The notes below the pieces were generated by a model. That model was not told the origin of the DNA and ran no database searches. It saw nothing but the letters and a program-made list of their open reading frames with translations. A stretch of DNA of 44,770 nt from Apostichopus californicus (Eukaryota; Echinodermata; Holothuroidea; Aspidochirotida; Stichopodidae). Made by a program: the position numbers and the translations under genes. Position 1 is the stretch's first letter. Each line of letters opens with the position of its first letter. Location: assembly GCA_020650975.1 (NCBI GenBank), contig JAIPMN010003773.1, positions 1-44,770 of the forward strand, written 5' to 3'. Positions 10,680 to 20,955 of this stretch are shown in pieces.

Positions 10680-11756
10680 CTGAAAGAGAAATCATTTAAA
10701 CAAATTTGATTGGTCCTTTTCTCTGAACAAATTCTTACTTCGTCAGAAAAATGAAAACTTTTTCTCATCTTTTTGAAATGTTTGGAACATAGTACTTTGT
10801 TAAGCTAATGATTTCTTTCAAAACCCACTTCCAAACCCACTTTCCAAACCTACTTTCCACTAAAGTGTGGATATAAAACATGTCTGCTAGAACAACCCCC
10901 ATGATGACTAAAAATCGAACACGTTCATATCAGAACATGAAACCAAATATTTTCCAATTTCAAGTCATTCTGTTCCATTACAGTGTTTAAACCTATTCTT
11001 AAATATGGCATATTTGTTTTTAAAAAAAAACCTAGTTTGAAGGTGCATGCCTTTAATTTTGAAAGGATGTTTCTTTCCAGACATCACAAACTGACTGTGT
11101 CATGGAATTCAGCATTTGCTAAGTCACTAGCCCAACAGATAAGCAATATGTTGTCCTCGGGATCTCACCTACATAAGCATCAAAATTTACAACGACGAGG
11201 CAAATTTTTCTCTTTCAAGAAATGCTCTCAAAGCTACACTTACCACATTAAAGATAAATGTTTATGCTCTTGAACCAACAGCATTTTGGTAAAATCTCTC
11301 TTGGGTATTTTCACAGTTGTCTTAATTCCTTGGATGTCAAGGTCCATTCTTGAATATTGTTTATTAAAGGATTTCAAACTTTAACCAAATGTCTAGCTTT
11401 ATGTAAATTGATCGTTTATTTTTTCTTTTTCTGAAGGAGGAATTGAAGATATGTACCATCCTGGCATCAACTCAACAACATCTTTGATATTTTCTGTAAC
11501 ACACTCAAGGAGAGAATTTACATATTATCAGATATTTCAAATCTGTAAACCAATGATTTAAAGAAGACACACCAAGCAAACAGTAATATCCAATTCCTTT
11601 TTGATGGGAAAACAATTTATGAAAAGAGGGTAAAAAGGGGAAAAAAGGGAAGGTTCATGTGGGGCTGAGGAGAGAGGGCAAGGACGGAATACTAAAATGA
11701 TCTGTGGTTTGTAATATTTAACTTTTTTTCTTTCAGACAGGTGAAACACTACTCAC
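10680..11756 (-). other. Ankyrin intron, no further feature
   Basis: AT-rich with a few short direct repeats (AAACCCACTT near 10820-10860). No exon, RNA gene or element was recognised. Confidence 0.6.
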
Positions 11757-11855
11757 GTTTGCTTTTTCGTTAGGGTCTGCGCTGTGGGCGAGTAGGATGT
11801 TGACGATCCCGACATGACCCTGCTGTGCTCCCTGATGGAGAGGAGTCAGCCCGTG
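11757..11855 (-). CDS. ANK: Ankyrin, ANK repeat 23
   Basis: 99 bp, phase 0 at both ends, acceptor TCTCTCTAG, donor GTGAGT. It encodes [18 protein letters not shown] and a second helix [26 protein letters not shown] is specific to repeat 23 of ankyrins (vertebrate GLTPLHQAAQQGH). The TPLH turn and the LL pair of the second helix are intact. Confidence 0.97.
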
Positions 11856-12310
11856 CTAGAGAGAAATGGAATCAACAAGAAAGAAACATTTCAGGAGAGT
11901 TTAAGTCAAAATACATTTTTTTTAAATAAAAATCTGGTATTTCAAACTCAAAGGTTTGGTTGTTCTACAGCTCAAGGAAATAAATATCCTATGGGTTTAT
12001 AATTTTAAATGGCAAAAAATGGAATCATTTTAAAAAACTGCACAGCTTGTTGTTGTTTCAATAATAAACTCTACAAAACTTTCCACCAAAGAAGGAAAAA
12101 AAAAATTTCATCTTTGATAAATCAAATTTTAAAGAAGATATCTTGAAGAATATAATATGGGAATCATATTTTTGATATTATCTCTACTCAGTAATCATTC
12201 ACAGTGACTGATTTTCTTTGTATTCACATGCCTTTAAAATATCTACGAAGCTTACTATCTAAGCTGCAAAATGTATTTAAATTCATTTTCTTCTCAATCA
12301 ATACACATAC
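11856..12310 (-). other. Ankyrin intron, no further feature
   Basis: 455 bp of AT-rich sequence with A-runs; nothing else was recognised. Confidence 0.7.
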
Positions 12311-12508
12311 CTTGGTCTTCTCATGGACATTTGCATCATGTTCCAAGAGATAGGTGGCAGTCTTTATGTTGCCATGGTGACAAGCCACATGCAATGGTGT
12401 GTAGCCCGCCTTGGTTTTGGGGTCAACTTCAGCTTTGCTATTAACGAGGATGACAGCGCAGTTCAACTGGTCTTCTTGAGCCGCTAGATGGAGAGGTGTC
12501 AGGCCGTT
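12311..12508 (-). CDS. ANK: Ankyrin, ANK repeats 21-22
   Basis: 198 bp, phase 0, acceptor TTCTATAG, donor GTATGT. It encodes two complete repeats, beginning NGLTPLHLAAQEDQLN and AGYTPLHVACHHGNIK. Both match repeats 21 and 22 of known ankyrins (NGLTPLHLAAQED; GYTPLHV.CH.GNIK). The two repeats share one exon, a fusion seen again for R19-R20 and R14-R16. Helix residues and the inter-repeat loops (EVDPKTK, NVHEKTK) are intact. Confidence 0.97.
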
Positions 12509-12594
12509 CTATAGAAACAGAAAATCAAAAATAAACTCCTTATTAGCAAAACCGGTCTTCACGAGGACAAGCAAAAGGACCAAACTTATAGTAT

Positions 12595-12668
12595 AGGGAT
12601 TTGCCTTCATTAGCAGGGATTTAACCTTCATAAGCAGAGATTAACCTTCATTAGCAGGGATTAAAACC
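12595..12668. repeat. ~23-bp tandem repeat, three to four copies
   Basis: The block TTAACCTTCATTAGCAGGGA recurs three to four times with small changes (CATTAGCAGGG, CATAAGCAGAG). Confidence 0.8.
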
Positions 12669-12755
12669 ATGTTTCATGCTTCTGGATTAATGCAATTTAT
12701 CATGTAAAACCTTTTCTACCCATTGACAAAAAAAAGTAGAGGGGGAAGTGGTAGG

Positions 12756-13072
12756 AGGGATGTGCCAAAGCTGGGCGGCACTGGGCGGCCCCACTCAGCA
12801 CTAAAAATTACCGCCCAGCACTGTCTTAAAAATTGTGAATCCCGCCAAGCACTATTTTCATCTAAAATCCCGACATTCCTAACATGTATTTCACAAAAAA
12901 AATAAAAAAATGTAAATTGTTAGCAAAACTAGTGTATGTGCTTAAAAAGCTACACAAGTGCCAGCATTTGGCATCTGAGCACCTTCAAAAATCAAACCCC
13001 CTCCCCCTTAGACCCCCCCCACAGGACGGCAATCAGTATACCCGGCACTCAGGAGATCCTCGGCACATCCCT
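12756..13072. mobile_element. Probable MITE, tail related to the element at 587-1046
   Basis: The ends form an 11-bp inverted repeat: AGGGATGTGCC at 12756-12766 and GGCACATCCCT at 13062-13072. The body is about 317 bp with GGGCGG/CCGCCC motifs and no ORF of note. Its right part (CATCTGAGCACCTT, then CCCCCTCCCCCTTAGACCCC) closely resembles the MITE near 935-990 (CATCTAAGCACCTT, CCCCTTAGACCCC), so the two share an internal module. No clean target duplication was found (GGTAGG versus GGTAAG at best). Confidence 0.5.
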
Positions 13073-13338
13073 GGTAAGTGAACACTGATACAAATTTACA
13101 ACGATAGTTTATATCAATTCATGAAATGAACGTTAGACAGGCACTGGCTTGTGAACTAACTGAAGATACAAACCAACCCAACATATATAACTCCCAAATT
13201 TTGAAACATTTGACAAACCAGGAGGGATACGTTCACGAGGAACTCCATGAAAATTGGAATCCAAAATTGCTTGCAATTATATCTGATATGCCCCACCCAT
13301 TTATTTGATAGAATTTTTGGGAGTGGAATGAGCCTCAC

Positions 13339-13536
13339 CTTTGATACAATGTCTGGTTTTGCACCCCGTTCTAGGAGAAGCGAGAGCATGTCTGAATGGC
13401 CCTCTAAGGCTGCCAGGTGAACAGGACTGATGCCGTGTTTGGTGGTGGCGTTCGGTTCTGCACCGTACTCTAAGAGGGTGGTCGCCACGTCCATCTGATT
13501 CTTCTTGGCAGCAATATGAAGTGGTGTGAAACCATT
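13339..13536 (-). CDS. ANK: Ankyrin, ANK repeats 19-20
   Basis: 198 bp, phase 0, acceptor TACCTTTAG, donor GTGAGG. First repeat [17 protein letters not shown], second HGISPVHLAALEGHSDM. AAKKNQM is diagnostic of repeat 19 in both fly and vertebrate ankyrins. In the second repeat, SPVH replaces the usual TPLH, a conservative change. Confidence 0.97.
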
Positions 13537-14020
13537 CTAAAGGTAAATAACAGATAAATAACAATCAAACTGTTAAAGGCAATGCTATTAAGAATTACGA
13601 TATTCCTTTGATATGAATTTCAGCCACGGGGGGGGGGGGGGGGGNNNNNNNNNNGAGGTGGGGGGGAGGGAAGGGGGTTGTAAGATATGTTTATCAGCAC
13701 GACACTTTGAAATACAACTTTGTAACACTGATAAGTGAATGGAAGTCAATTAGTGTTTTACAATTGCCATGTTGTTAACATTTTAAAAATTAACATTTAA
13801 AGGCATTGTTATTGAGCTCCATTAAAAAGTACAATACTCTTTTGTTCTCAGTATCTTTTGGTTGCTGGGGGTTTGGCAAGACATTTGACCAGAATGCCAC
13901 TAGGAAATGAAACTTTGGAACCCTGAATAGAAATGAAAGTCGAATCAGTCGATTGAACTTCAAGCGTTATGCTACATTTCTCTCTTCGCCAACTATGTAA
14001 GGATGCCCTGAAGAGCCTAC
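13537..14020 (-). other. Ankyrin intron with an assembly gap
   Basis: A G-run at 13628-13644 leads into ten Ns (13645-13654), then GAGGTGGGGGGGAGGG. The G-run probably stopped sequencing or assembly, so the true length of this intron is uncertain. No other feature was seen. Confidence 0.9.
13645..13654. other. Assembly gap (10 N) at a G-run
   Basis: Ten unknown bases flanked by G-homopolymer on the left and G-rich sequence on the right. Confidence 0.99.
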
Positions 14021-14119
14021 CTTTGCTGCCGTGTGAGGCGAGGCACCATGGTCTAAGAGCAGCATAGCAACGTCGACATTATCGTAGTGTGCAGCAATGT
14101 GAAGAGGGGTGAGACCATT
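14021..14119 (-). CDS. ANK: Ankyrin, ANK repeat 18
   Basis: 99 bp, phase 0, acceptor CCGTTTCAG, donor GTAGGC. It encodes [17 protein letters not shown] then AMLLLDHGASPHTAAK. AAHYDN and GASPH.TAK are signatures of repeat 18 across ankyrins (vertebrate [25 protein letters not shown]). Confidence 0.97.
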
Positions 14120-14356
14120 CTGAAACGGGTGAGAGAGAAAACCAGTTAATATTGGAGTGCTTAAATTCTCATTATTTATCAGTACTGACGTCCTCAGATT
14201 TCTCCAGGTTAACTATAGTAATATATATATAGTGTGATGTAAAGCAATACAGATGGTTTTTCTAGGTATAAAGTAAATACTGGTACTATATTTCGACACA
14301 ATTTTTTTTTCTTGGGAAAGAACAAAGAAATTTAATAAGGATCGTCACCAACTGAG

Positions 14357-14429
14357 GGCAGGATCGCTCAGTTGGTAGAGCACTGGGCTTGAAACCCAGA
14401 GGTCACTGGTTCAAATCCCGTTCAAGCCA
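14357..14429 (+). tRNA. tRNA-like sequence, anticodon UGA, probably a pseudogene or SINE head
   Basis: 73 nt fold as a cloverleaf: D-arm GCTC/GAGC, a perfect 5-bp anticodon stem CTGGG/CCCAG with loop CTTGAAA (anticodon TGA), a 5-nt variable loop and T-loop TTCAAAT. Both Pol III promoter boxes are recognisable. The acceptor stem has two adjacent mismatches, and the T stem has one. A UGA anticodon would read serine codons, but serine tRNAs have a long variable arm and this does not. It therefore fits a decayed tRNA copy or tRNA-derived SINE better than a working gene. No CCA or clean T-run terminator follows. Confidence 0.55.
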
Positions 14430-14529
14430 TAAATTTCTCGGCTCTTTTCCATTGTCTAATATTTCCCAGTCAGTTTGCTGATTAGCCATACCTTGCAAAG
14501 AAATCACTTATTAAGACACAGTTCCTTTT

Positions 14530-14906
14530 TTACAGAGGCGGTGATGCCATAGCTATTCAAGTGTCCCTGAAAATTTGTCACAAAGATATTTCAGATGACG
14601 TTTTCAACTAAAAGTGAACACATTGTACCATGTATCTATTTTACCATTGCCCTTTGACCATATGATTATGCATTATGTAGATTGCTGGGGACTGATTGGT
14701 CCACACAATCTTTTTTACAGTCCCTGTTTTACAGAGGTGGTGATGCGTTTAGCTATTCAAATGTCCCTGAAAATTGTCACAAAGATATTTCAGATGACGT
14801 TTTCAACTAAAACTAATTACATTGTATCATGTATTTATCTTACCATTGCCCTTTGACCATATGATAATGCATTATGTAGATTGCTGCAGACTGATTGGTC
14901 CACGTT
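14530..14906. repeat. Direct duplication, ~180-bp unit at ~199-bp offset
   Basis: Copies at about 14530-14708 and 14729-14906 share TTACAGAGG(C/T)GGTGATG, CACAAAGATATTTCAGATGA, TTGCCCTTTGACCATATGAT and GACTGATTGGTCCAC in order, with scattered substitutions and small indels. Confidence 0.92.
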
Positions 14907-15226
14907 ATCTCGTAAATCAAGTATTGCGATTGGCTGCAAGTAGGTAGTCGTTAAAATTGCATTGAGAACTGAGTTCCTACTTCTCCACATCGCAAAGATG
15001 TAGGACCTCTATGATGGCACGTGAGAGTCCATCTTAATTTACAGACTGTGATCAAACTCACTGACAGAATAAAACTCAGCAAATCAACGTTTGGGTTTCT
15101 GGATTGATTCTGTCCGTGATTTTTGTCACTCGATACAAACTTGACAAGCTAACAGCCATTCAAATTGCCTTCTTGAGATGGGAACAGAGATTATATGACT
15201 GTCACGTCATCTCTTCAAATACATAC

Positions 15227-15325
15227 CTGAGCTTTGGCATCCGGTGCTGCGTAATTTCGTAAAAGGAGTGAAGCTACCTCTAGCCGGCCATATTTGGCAG
15301 CGACATGAAGAGGAGTGAAGTCTTT
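15227..15325 (-). CDS. ANK: Ankyrin, ANK repeat 17
   Basis: 99 bp, phase 0, acceptor CGTCTGCAG, donor [23 protein letters not shown] then ASLLLRNYAAPDAKAQ. Matches repeat 17 of ankyrins ([13 protein letters not shown]). The second-helix LLL and the loop are intact. Confidence 0.97.
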
Positions 15326-15551
15326 CTGCAGACGTAAAAAAGGAAATAAGAGGTAAAATATAAAAAAAATCAAGACAAAAATGCACAAATGATTTACATA
15401 TCCAAATTCTGTATGAAAATCTTTGTCTATGCTTGATTCCTTAAACTCTTTGAACCTTGCAGTAAAGTAATAAGCAAGAAAAAATTGTCATCGCTCTTTC
15501 TCTAAATAGCAAATCCAATATTTTTTTTTAATGAAATGAGCAGTAGGTTAC

Positions 15552-15848
15552 CTTGGTTTTCATGGAGAGCGTGGCACCCCGATCAAGGAGAACGGCAGCC
15601 ACATCTTCTTTTCCTTCACGGGCTGCGATGTGGAGGGCGGTGTACTGGTCGCGAGTCTGTGCGTCAGCGTTGGCACCTTTCTCCAACAGGAGAGTGACTA
15701 TCTCCGCATTTCCCAGCCTGGCTGCGATATGGAGAGGGGTCTGGTTCTCGTGCGCACATGCATCCACCGTGGCGCCGTTATCGATGAGAATCTTCATCAC
15801 GTCTATCTGGTTGGAGCGCGCTGCAAGATGCAGCGGAGTCTCGCCTCT
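15552..15848 (-). CDS. ANK: Ankyrin, ANK repeats 14-16 in one exon
   Basis: 297 bp, phase 0, acceptor TTTCGACAG, donor GTAACC. Three complete repeats: RGETPLHLAARSNQIDV, ENQTPLHIAARLGNAEI and DQYTALHIAAREGKEDV. These match the RGET.LH.AAR, QTPLHI..RLGN and YTALHIAA.EG series of R14-R16. The exon is markedly GC-rich against its flanks, as expected for coding sequence. Repeat 14 belongs to the R11-R14 part of the groove known in vertebrate ankyrin to bind partners. Confidence 0.97.
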
Positions 15849-16485
15849 CTGTCGAAAGGATGAAAGATATTCATGATTCATCAAAGGGTCATGTTGGTGT
15901 TTTATGTCGGTAGAACTCGACTGCGTCTTACAACCTCACCCTATAATCATTACAATTTTGACCAATCAGCACCTCATTGCCCCAACCAATCCCAACCCCC
16001 ATCCCACAACATACCCCCTCTCCCACAACATACCTCATCCCCACAACATACCCCACCCCTCACAACATAACCCCATCCCCCACAACATACTCCTCTTTTC
16101 TTTCACAACATTCTGTAGTTAACCTTAGAGTGGATAAATTCAATACATTAATCTAACACTGTAAACTAAGTCCCATCTTAGCCTAAGCCCCTGTCAACAT
16201 ACTAGGCCCTATTTTCCCTATTTTCCAAATATTCCCCTACCTCCCCACCCCCATCCCCCACCCTTTCCTTACATTTCCTGAAATCAATCAATGATGTCAA
16301 ATATTTAGTGCCAATAAATGCTATTCAACATAACCTTACAATCCTCTAAAAACACCTTGTGACCCTCATACCAACCACTTTCTTGTACAGGTCCAAAGTT
16401 GCAGGTTAGTGGTTGATATCTCAATAACACTAAACAACACCCCCTCCTCCTCCCCGCCCAAAAAAAAGATGAAAGATAGACTTAC
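15849..16485 (-). other. Ankyrin intron with C-rich low-complexity repeat
   Basis: Between about 16000 and 16095 the motif CACAACATA(C)CCC recurs roughly every 20 bp, followed by more C-rich sequence to about 16265. No other feature was recognised. Confidence 0.75.
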
Positions 16486-16584
16486 CACATTGGTTACATT
16501 AACCTTGGCACCATTCTTGATCAAGTATGGGACAATTTGAACATTGCCCATAAAGGCTGCCGCATGCAGTGGAGTCAGTCCAGA
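16486..16584 (-). CDS. ANK: Ankyrin, ANK repeat 13
   Basis: 99 bp, phase 0, acceptor CTCTATAG, donor [24 protein letters not shown] then [26 protein letters not shown] is the conserved mark of repeat 13, immediately before RGETPLH of repeat 14. Confidence 0.97.
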
Positions 16585-17275
16585 CTATAGAGGAGAATAT
16601 GGGGTAAAAAACAAAGATGTAATGAGGAAAAAAAGAAAGTGTATGTGTAGGCACAAGCACTAGGTAAGTGAACCCCTTACACTGCCACCCCATCCCCCCT
16701 TCCCTCCTTCCTAACACACAACCATCTCCCTTGCTACTCCCCATCTTTAAACCTTTTCGTCTGTCCAGAAAACTAGCTAATTAACTCCCCAATCACAGAA
16801 AAAGGAGGAACGCAGTGTAGCAGTACAAAGGAAAGGGTGAAACAATTTAACCCCCTCCTGATCCTACACATCCACCCTTTGACAATGCTAACCTTTGTAA
16901 ATGAGTCCCCCCTCACCACCCCCACCACCCTCCATGAGGTCATTCCCAGCTATTCTACTGAGAATGGAAACATCCAAGTTACACTTGTTGTACCTTGCGT
17001 TTTATTTAATATTGCCATTGCTAACAATCTTAGGTTGTCAAAAACAATTTCACAAATTTTACTCAAATATTATTTTCCAGCTCAGGTGTAAAAGTGTAAA
17101 GTTAATCTTCTGAGAATTTACAAAGATAATTAATCTTTGCATTGTTTTTGCCCTGGTCTTGGTGGAATGATGGATGTGAATTACTTGCACCTGAAATGAC
17201 TCAAGCAGGGACTGTCATAGAGTTGCATGTTAATAAACAATCTTCTAATAAAGAAAAATCAGGTAAAATTCGTAC
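16585..17275 (-). other. Ankyrin intron, no further feature
   Basis: C-rich patches at 16684-16710 and 16900-16935; otherwise nothing recognised on either strand. Confidence 0.6.
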
Positions 17276-17374
17276 CTCTGTCGTAGCGTGAATGGAGGCA
17301 CCGTACTTCAAGAGAAGTTCAATGACCTTGATACGATTCTTCTTGCAGGCAATGTGGAGAGGGGTAAATCCATT
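17276..17374 (-). CDS. ANK: Ankyrin, ANK repeat 12
   Basis: 99 bp, phase 0, acceptor CACAACAG, donor [23 protein letters not shown] then [35 protein letters not shown] is almost unchanged from vertebrate ankyrins, so the assignment to repeat 12 is very firm. Confidence 0.98.
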
Positions 17375-17792
17375 CTGTTGTGAGAAATTTTGTTGAAAAT
17401 AAATATCACCGCAAAAGTTTGCCCGGAAAGCCGCAACAAACAGGCAAACACCTGCTTCGTCAAATTTGAAGAACAAAACTATGGCTGTTTAATATTAAAA
17501 TTCATCAAAATATAGAAATTGCCCGAGGAAAAAATTGTCAAAATAAAAGAAAAATAATAAGAAATGAAGATGGTTGTTTTTCAAAACTCTTCTGTCATCA
17601 TGATAAAATGGTGGGCAGCCAGCAATTCTGACAGTTCTGATTGAAAGCCATTGATTTTAACACAAATTATTTTACCTATTCATCTAGAGAACTTTCAGTC
17701 GCAGTCAAAGCATTCTTTTTGTTGTTCATTTGCTGTTCAAGCTTCGGTCATCCTTATGTAATCAACACTTAGGGAACTGAAGACTGAATCTT

Positions 17793-18655
17793 ACACTGTG
17801 ACAATGGTCCATGATCCCTGCAATTGTCTGTGTCACACAATGTACTAACAGCCCAGTCATTGCAAGTACATGTGTAACACAGTGTGACAACAGTCAAGTC
17901 ATTGCAAGTACCTGTCACAGAGTGACAACAGTCTAGTCATTGCAAGTACCTGTGTAACACAGTGTGACAACAGTCTAGTCATTGCAAGTACCTGTGTAAC
18001 ACAGTGTGACAACAGTCTAGCCATTGCAAGTACCTGTCACAGAGTGACAACAGTCTAGTCATTACAAGTACCTGTGTAACACAGTGTGACAACAGTCTAG
18101 TCATTGCAAGTACCTGTGTAACACAGTGTGACAACAGTCTAGTCATTGCAAGTACCTGTCACAGAGTGACAACAGTTTAGTCATTGCAAGTACCTGTCAC
18201 AGAGTGACAACAGTCTAGTCATTGCAAGAACCTGTGTAACACAGTGTGACAACAGTCTAGTCATTGCAAGTACCTGTGTCACACAATGTACTAACAGTCC
18301 AGTCATTGCAAGTACCTGTGTAACACAGTGTGACAACAGTCTAGTCACTGCAAGTATCTGTCACACAGTGTGATAGCAGTCCAGTCATTGCAGTGTCTGC
18401 TTCACAGTACAAGACAGCAGTAAGACAATAGTCCAGTATCGATGTCACAGTGTGACAATGGTCCAGTCAGTACAACCACATGTTATGCAATGTGACAACA
18501 GTCTATGTATTGCACATGTATTGTCACAATGTGACTGCAGTTTCATCAGTTCGAAGCATCTGTGTGATTAAGTGTGACAACAATCCAGTCTTTGCAGGTA
18601 CCTGTGTCACAATGCAACACTGATCCAGTCTTTGCGAGTGACTGTAATTGGCAAT
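17793..18655. repeat. Minisatellite with 42-bp and ~36-bp unit types
   Basis: About 20 units built on GTGTGACAACAGTCTAGTCA followed by TTGCAAGTACCTGTGTAACA. Neighbouring long units are exactly 42 bp apart (for example 17962 and 18004). A short variant reads CCTGTCACAGAGTGACAAC. The core (about 17870-18340) is highly uniform, and the units diverge toward both ends. Confidence 0.95.
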
Positions 18656-18656
18656 A

Positions 18657-18716
18657 TGGGGATGGAGGGAGGAGGGAGGAGGGGGGAGGGGGAGGAGGGA
18701 GGAGGGAGAGAAGATG
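18657..18716. repeat. Polypurine G/A tract
   Basis: An almost pure G/A run (GGGAGGAGGGAGGAGGGGGG and similar), immediately inside the intron from the repeat 11 donor. It has several runs of three or more Gs and could form a quadruplex or triplex. Confidence 0.9.
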
Positions 18717-18732
18717 AAAATTTGTCACTCAC

Positions 18733-18831
18733 CAAGGCTCTAGCGTCTGCAGTAGCCTTACGATCCAGGAGAAGCTTAGCCACACGATGATGTCCGCAAT
18801 GAGCTGCTACGTGCAGCGGAGTCAGGTAATC
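18733..18831 (-). CDS. ANK: Ankyrin, ANK repeat 11
   Basis: 99 bp, phase 0, acceptor AACCCACAG, donor [23 protein letters not shown] then [29 protein letters not shown] is the conserved repeat 11 signature. Confidence 0.98.
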
Positions 18832-20703
18832 CTGTGGGTTTGAGTGGAGATAGTTTCAGATCAGTAAGAGTAAATAATCATGGAAATTCCAAACGTGCTA
18901 CGATGAAATGATGAAACTTTTCAAGGGATTATACACATACAACATTGTACCATCTTTGAGATTCCTTCCAAATTAATTTGTCAGAAATTCTAATACATCA
19001 AGCCAAAGTTTAAGTTATAGTTTCACTTTTGATCTCATAAAATTTGTTCATATATCTTTTTTCTTACATCCACCCAGTAATAACATCAAAACTAAACCCA
19101 CAATTGAAACACTAGGAGTAACCAGAGTTTTATTAAACATAACTCCATTCTCCTCCTTCTACAACCCCCCACCTGCTACCCTCCATCCTTCCCCCATTCT
19201 TGCCTCCATTTTGAATAAAACAATCTGTCACCAAACTGTTTGCTACTGGCTTATTTAACACTCCATAATACTATCCCATAATGGTTCAAATTGCTATATA
19301 GGTCGATATGATGTCCTTGTTTTTGTCTTAGATGTGCCCAATCCTACATTCCCACAGCTAAAATCATCCAATACTAATTTTACAAGCCAATGCTCCCCAA
19401 TCCATCAGATATCACAGAGGACTTTCCGAGTCGATCAATCATCAATTCTACATGGGATCGTCGCTGTGGGCATCCCTTGGCGCAGAGACTCCCAATCCAT
19501 CTCGATGTGATGTATGCAGAATGGTGAATGTGTTGACAGTAACACACATAATGTAAACATAGTTTATAACACAAGTGAAACAAAAGTGATAAACTATGTT
19601 CAAGCAGCAGCATAGCAGTTTTAATTTTACCAATTACGTTTTCATCTTTGTTCACTTTTCCTTGGCACTATTCTTTAGATAGAGGCATTTTGTTAAAAAA
19701 AAAAGAAGCTGTTTCTGACGTTATTATTTTCATATTTTGGCTTTGTATTTAGATGAGGTTTTATCACAAATACGACAACACTTCGGTTTTGTTAGCTTTG
19801 ACCTTACCTACAAGTGAAATTTGTTTAATACTGTCGGTTGACTTTTCTTGTATGTGAGCAACACTAACACAAGAAAGTGTCTGAGCTGTGAAATTTCTCT
19901 ATCAACAAACTGATCACCAACCTTAATCTCTAATTCAACTTTATTTGAACCTAGTTTGGCAGGATGTCAAGAATACTTAAAGATGATGAAATGATGAAAA
20001 GCACACCCTCCCCCCCCCCCAATTTCCTGCACAGAAGTGTTTCTAACTAAATCCAAAGGAAAATGTAAAAAAATTCTCATATTAAGTAGAATTCAATCCT
20101 TCGTAAATTCTTTTCATTTCACCGTGCAGCAATCTTTATTCAAACAGAAGAGCTTGGAACCTTCCTTATAGAATAATTATTTGTGTGAACTAGTAACCTT
20201 TTCATGTTTATCTTGACACTAGCATAATATAGTATAGTTTCTTAGTCTATTCATGAATATTTTTGTATCTATAATGAAAGAAATATTTTAAATAAATAAA
20301 TAAATGAAATAATCTAGGACTCAATCATTTTGTTCTGATCCATTGCAATCTTGTTTTGAGTGTTACTTGAAAGGTTTGGTATAAATATTGGTGAGGAGGA
20401 GATGGTAAAATCTACTTTAAATGAGGACAACAACTTCTCAAGTACTCAAGACTACCCACACATACACTAATACATTTCAACGTCTGCTCCGATAACTCAC
20501 GCATACACTGATACATGTCAACATTTCCCCCTTCTTTCTTAAAATTTCACTTTGGTGCCAAACTCTGCTCAGACTAAATTATATTTGGCTGATCGGTACA
20601 TCAGGACTTTCTTGTTACAGTTTTGGACACATTCAATTTCAAAGTTGATCAGAATTTGCAAAAACATGTGTCAAAAAAAATGTTCGACTGAGTTTCATCT
20701 TAC
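18832..20703 (-). other. Ankyrin intron, 1.9 kb, no further feature
   Basis: C-run at about 20007-20019 and AT-rich sequence. ORFs near 19380-19655 lack support from splice sites or similarity. Confidence 0.6.
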
Positions 20704-20802
20704 CACGGTGACATCATCGACAGGTGCTTTGTGAAAGAGAAGCAGACGAGCGCTGTCGACATGGTCGCCCTGAGCGGCCATGTGAAGAGGGGCCAACCCA
20801 CT
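20704..20802 (-). CDS. ANK: Ankyrin, ANK repeat 10
   Basis: 99 bp, phase 0, acceptor CCCTCCCACAG, donor GTAAGA. SGLAPLHMAAQGDHVDS then ARLLLFHKAPVDDVTV. APLHMAAQG.H and APVD.VTV match repeat 10 (fly GLAPLHMAAQGEHVDAAR). Two more copies of the acceptor motif lie just upstream. Confidence 0.98.
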
Positions 20803-20955
20803 CTGTGGGAGGGAAACGATATGAAAATATTAACACCCTGGGTGGAAAAATGAGATGAGGAGTCACAATCCACTCTGTGGTGGGAGAAAATATTTTAATC
20901 AATTAAAGCAACATGCTCTGTGGAAAGTGTCAGAAGGCTATAACCCACTCTGTGG
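20796..20955 (-). promoter_or_regulatory. Triplicated 3' splice-site motif at the repeat 10 exon
   Basis: The acceptor context (plus-strand CCACTCTGTGG) occurs at 20798-20808, 20870-20880 and 20945-20955. Each gives a CCACAG|AGTGG-like 3' splice site on the minus strand. Use of the upstream copies would extend the exon by 72 or 147 nt, both multiples of three, but each extension meets a stop at its fourth codon (TGA, TAG). Confidence 0.6.

Larger units (their letters stand above)
12509..13338 (-). other. Ankyrin intron with a short tandem repeat and a MITE-like element
   Basis: Holds the repeat at 12595-12668 and the element at 12756-13072. The rest is AT-rich. ORFs reading into 13156-13338 are the downstream extension of exon 13339-13536 past its donor. 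Confidence 0.7.
14120..15226 (-). other. Ankyrin intron with a tRNA-like sequence and a ~200-bp direct duplication
   Basis: Contains the tRNA-like sequence at 14357-14429 and the duplication at 14530-14906. The remainder is AT-rich with no other feature recognised. Confidence 0.7.
17375..18732 (-). other. Ankyrin intron largely filled by a minisatellite
   Basis: The minisatellite (17793-18655) and a polypurine tract (18657-18716) occupy the 5' two-thirds of this intron. The rest is AT-rich with no feature recognised. Confidence 0.8.
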
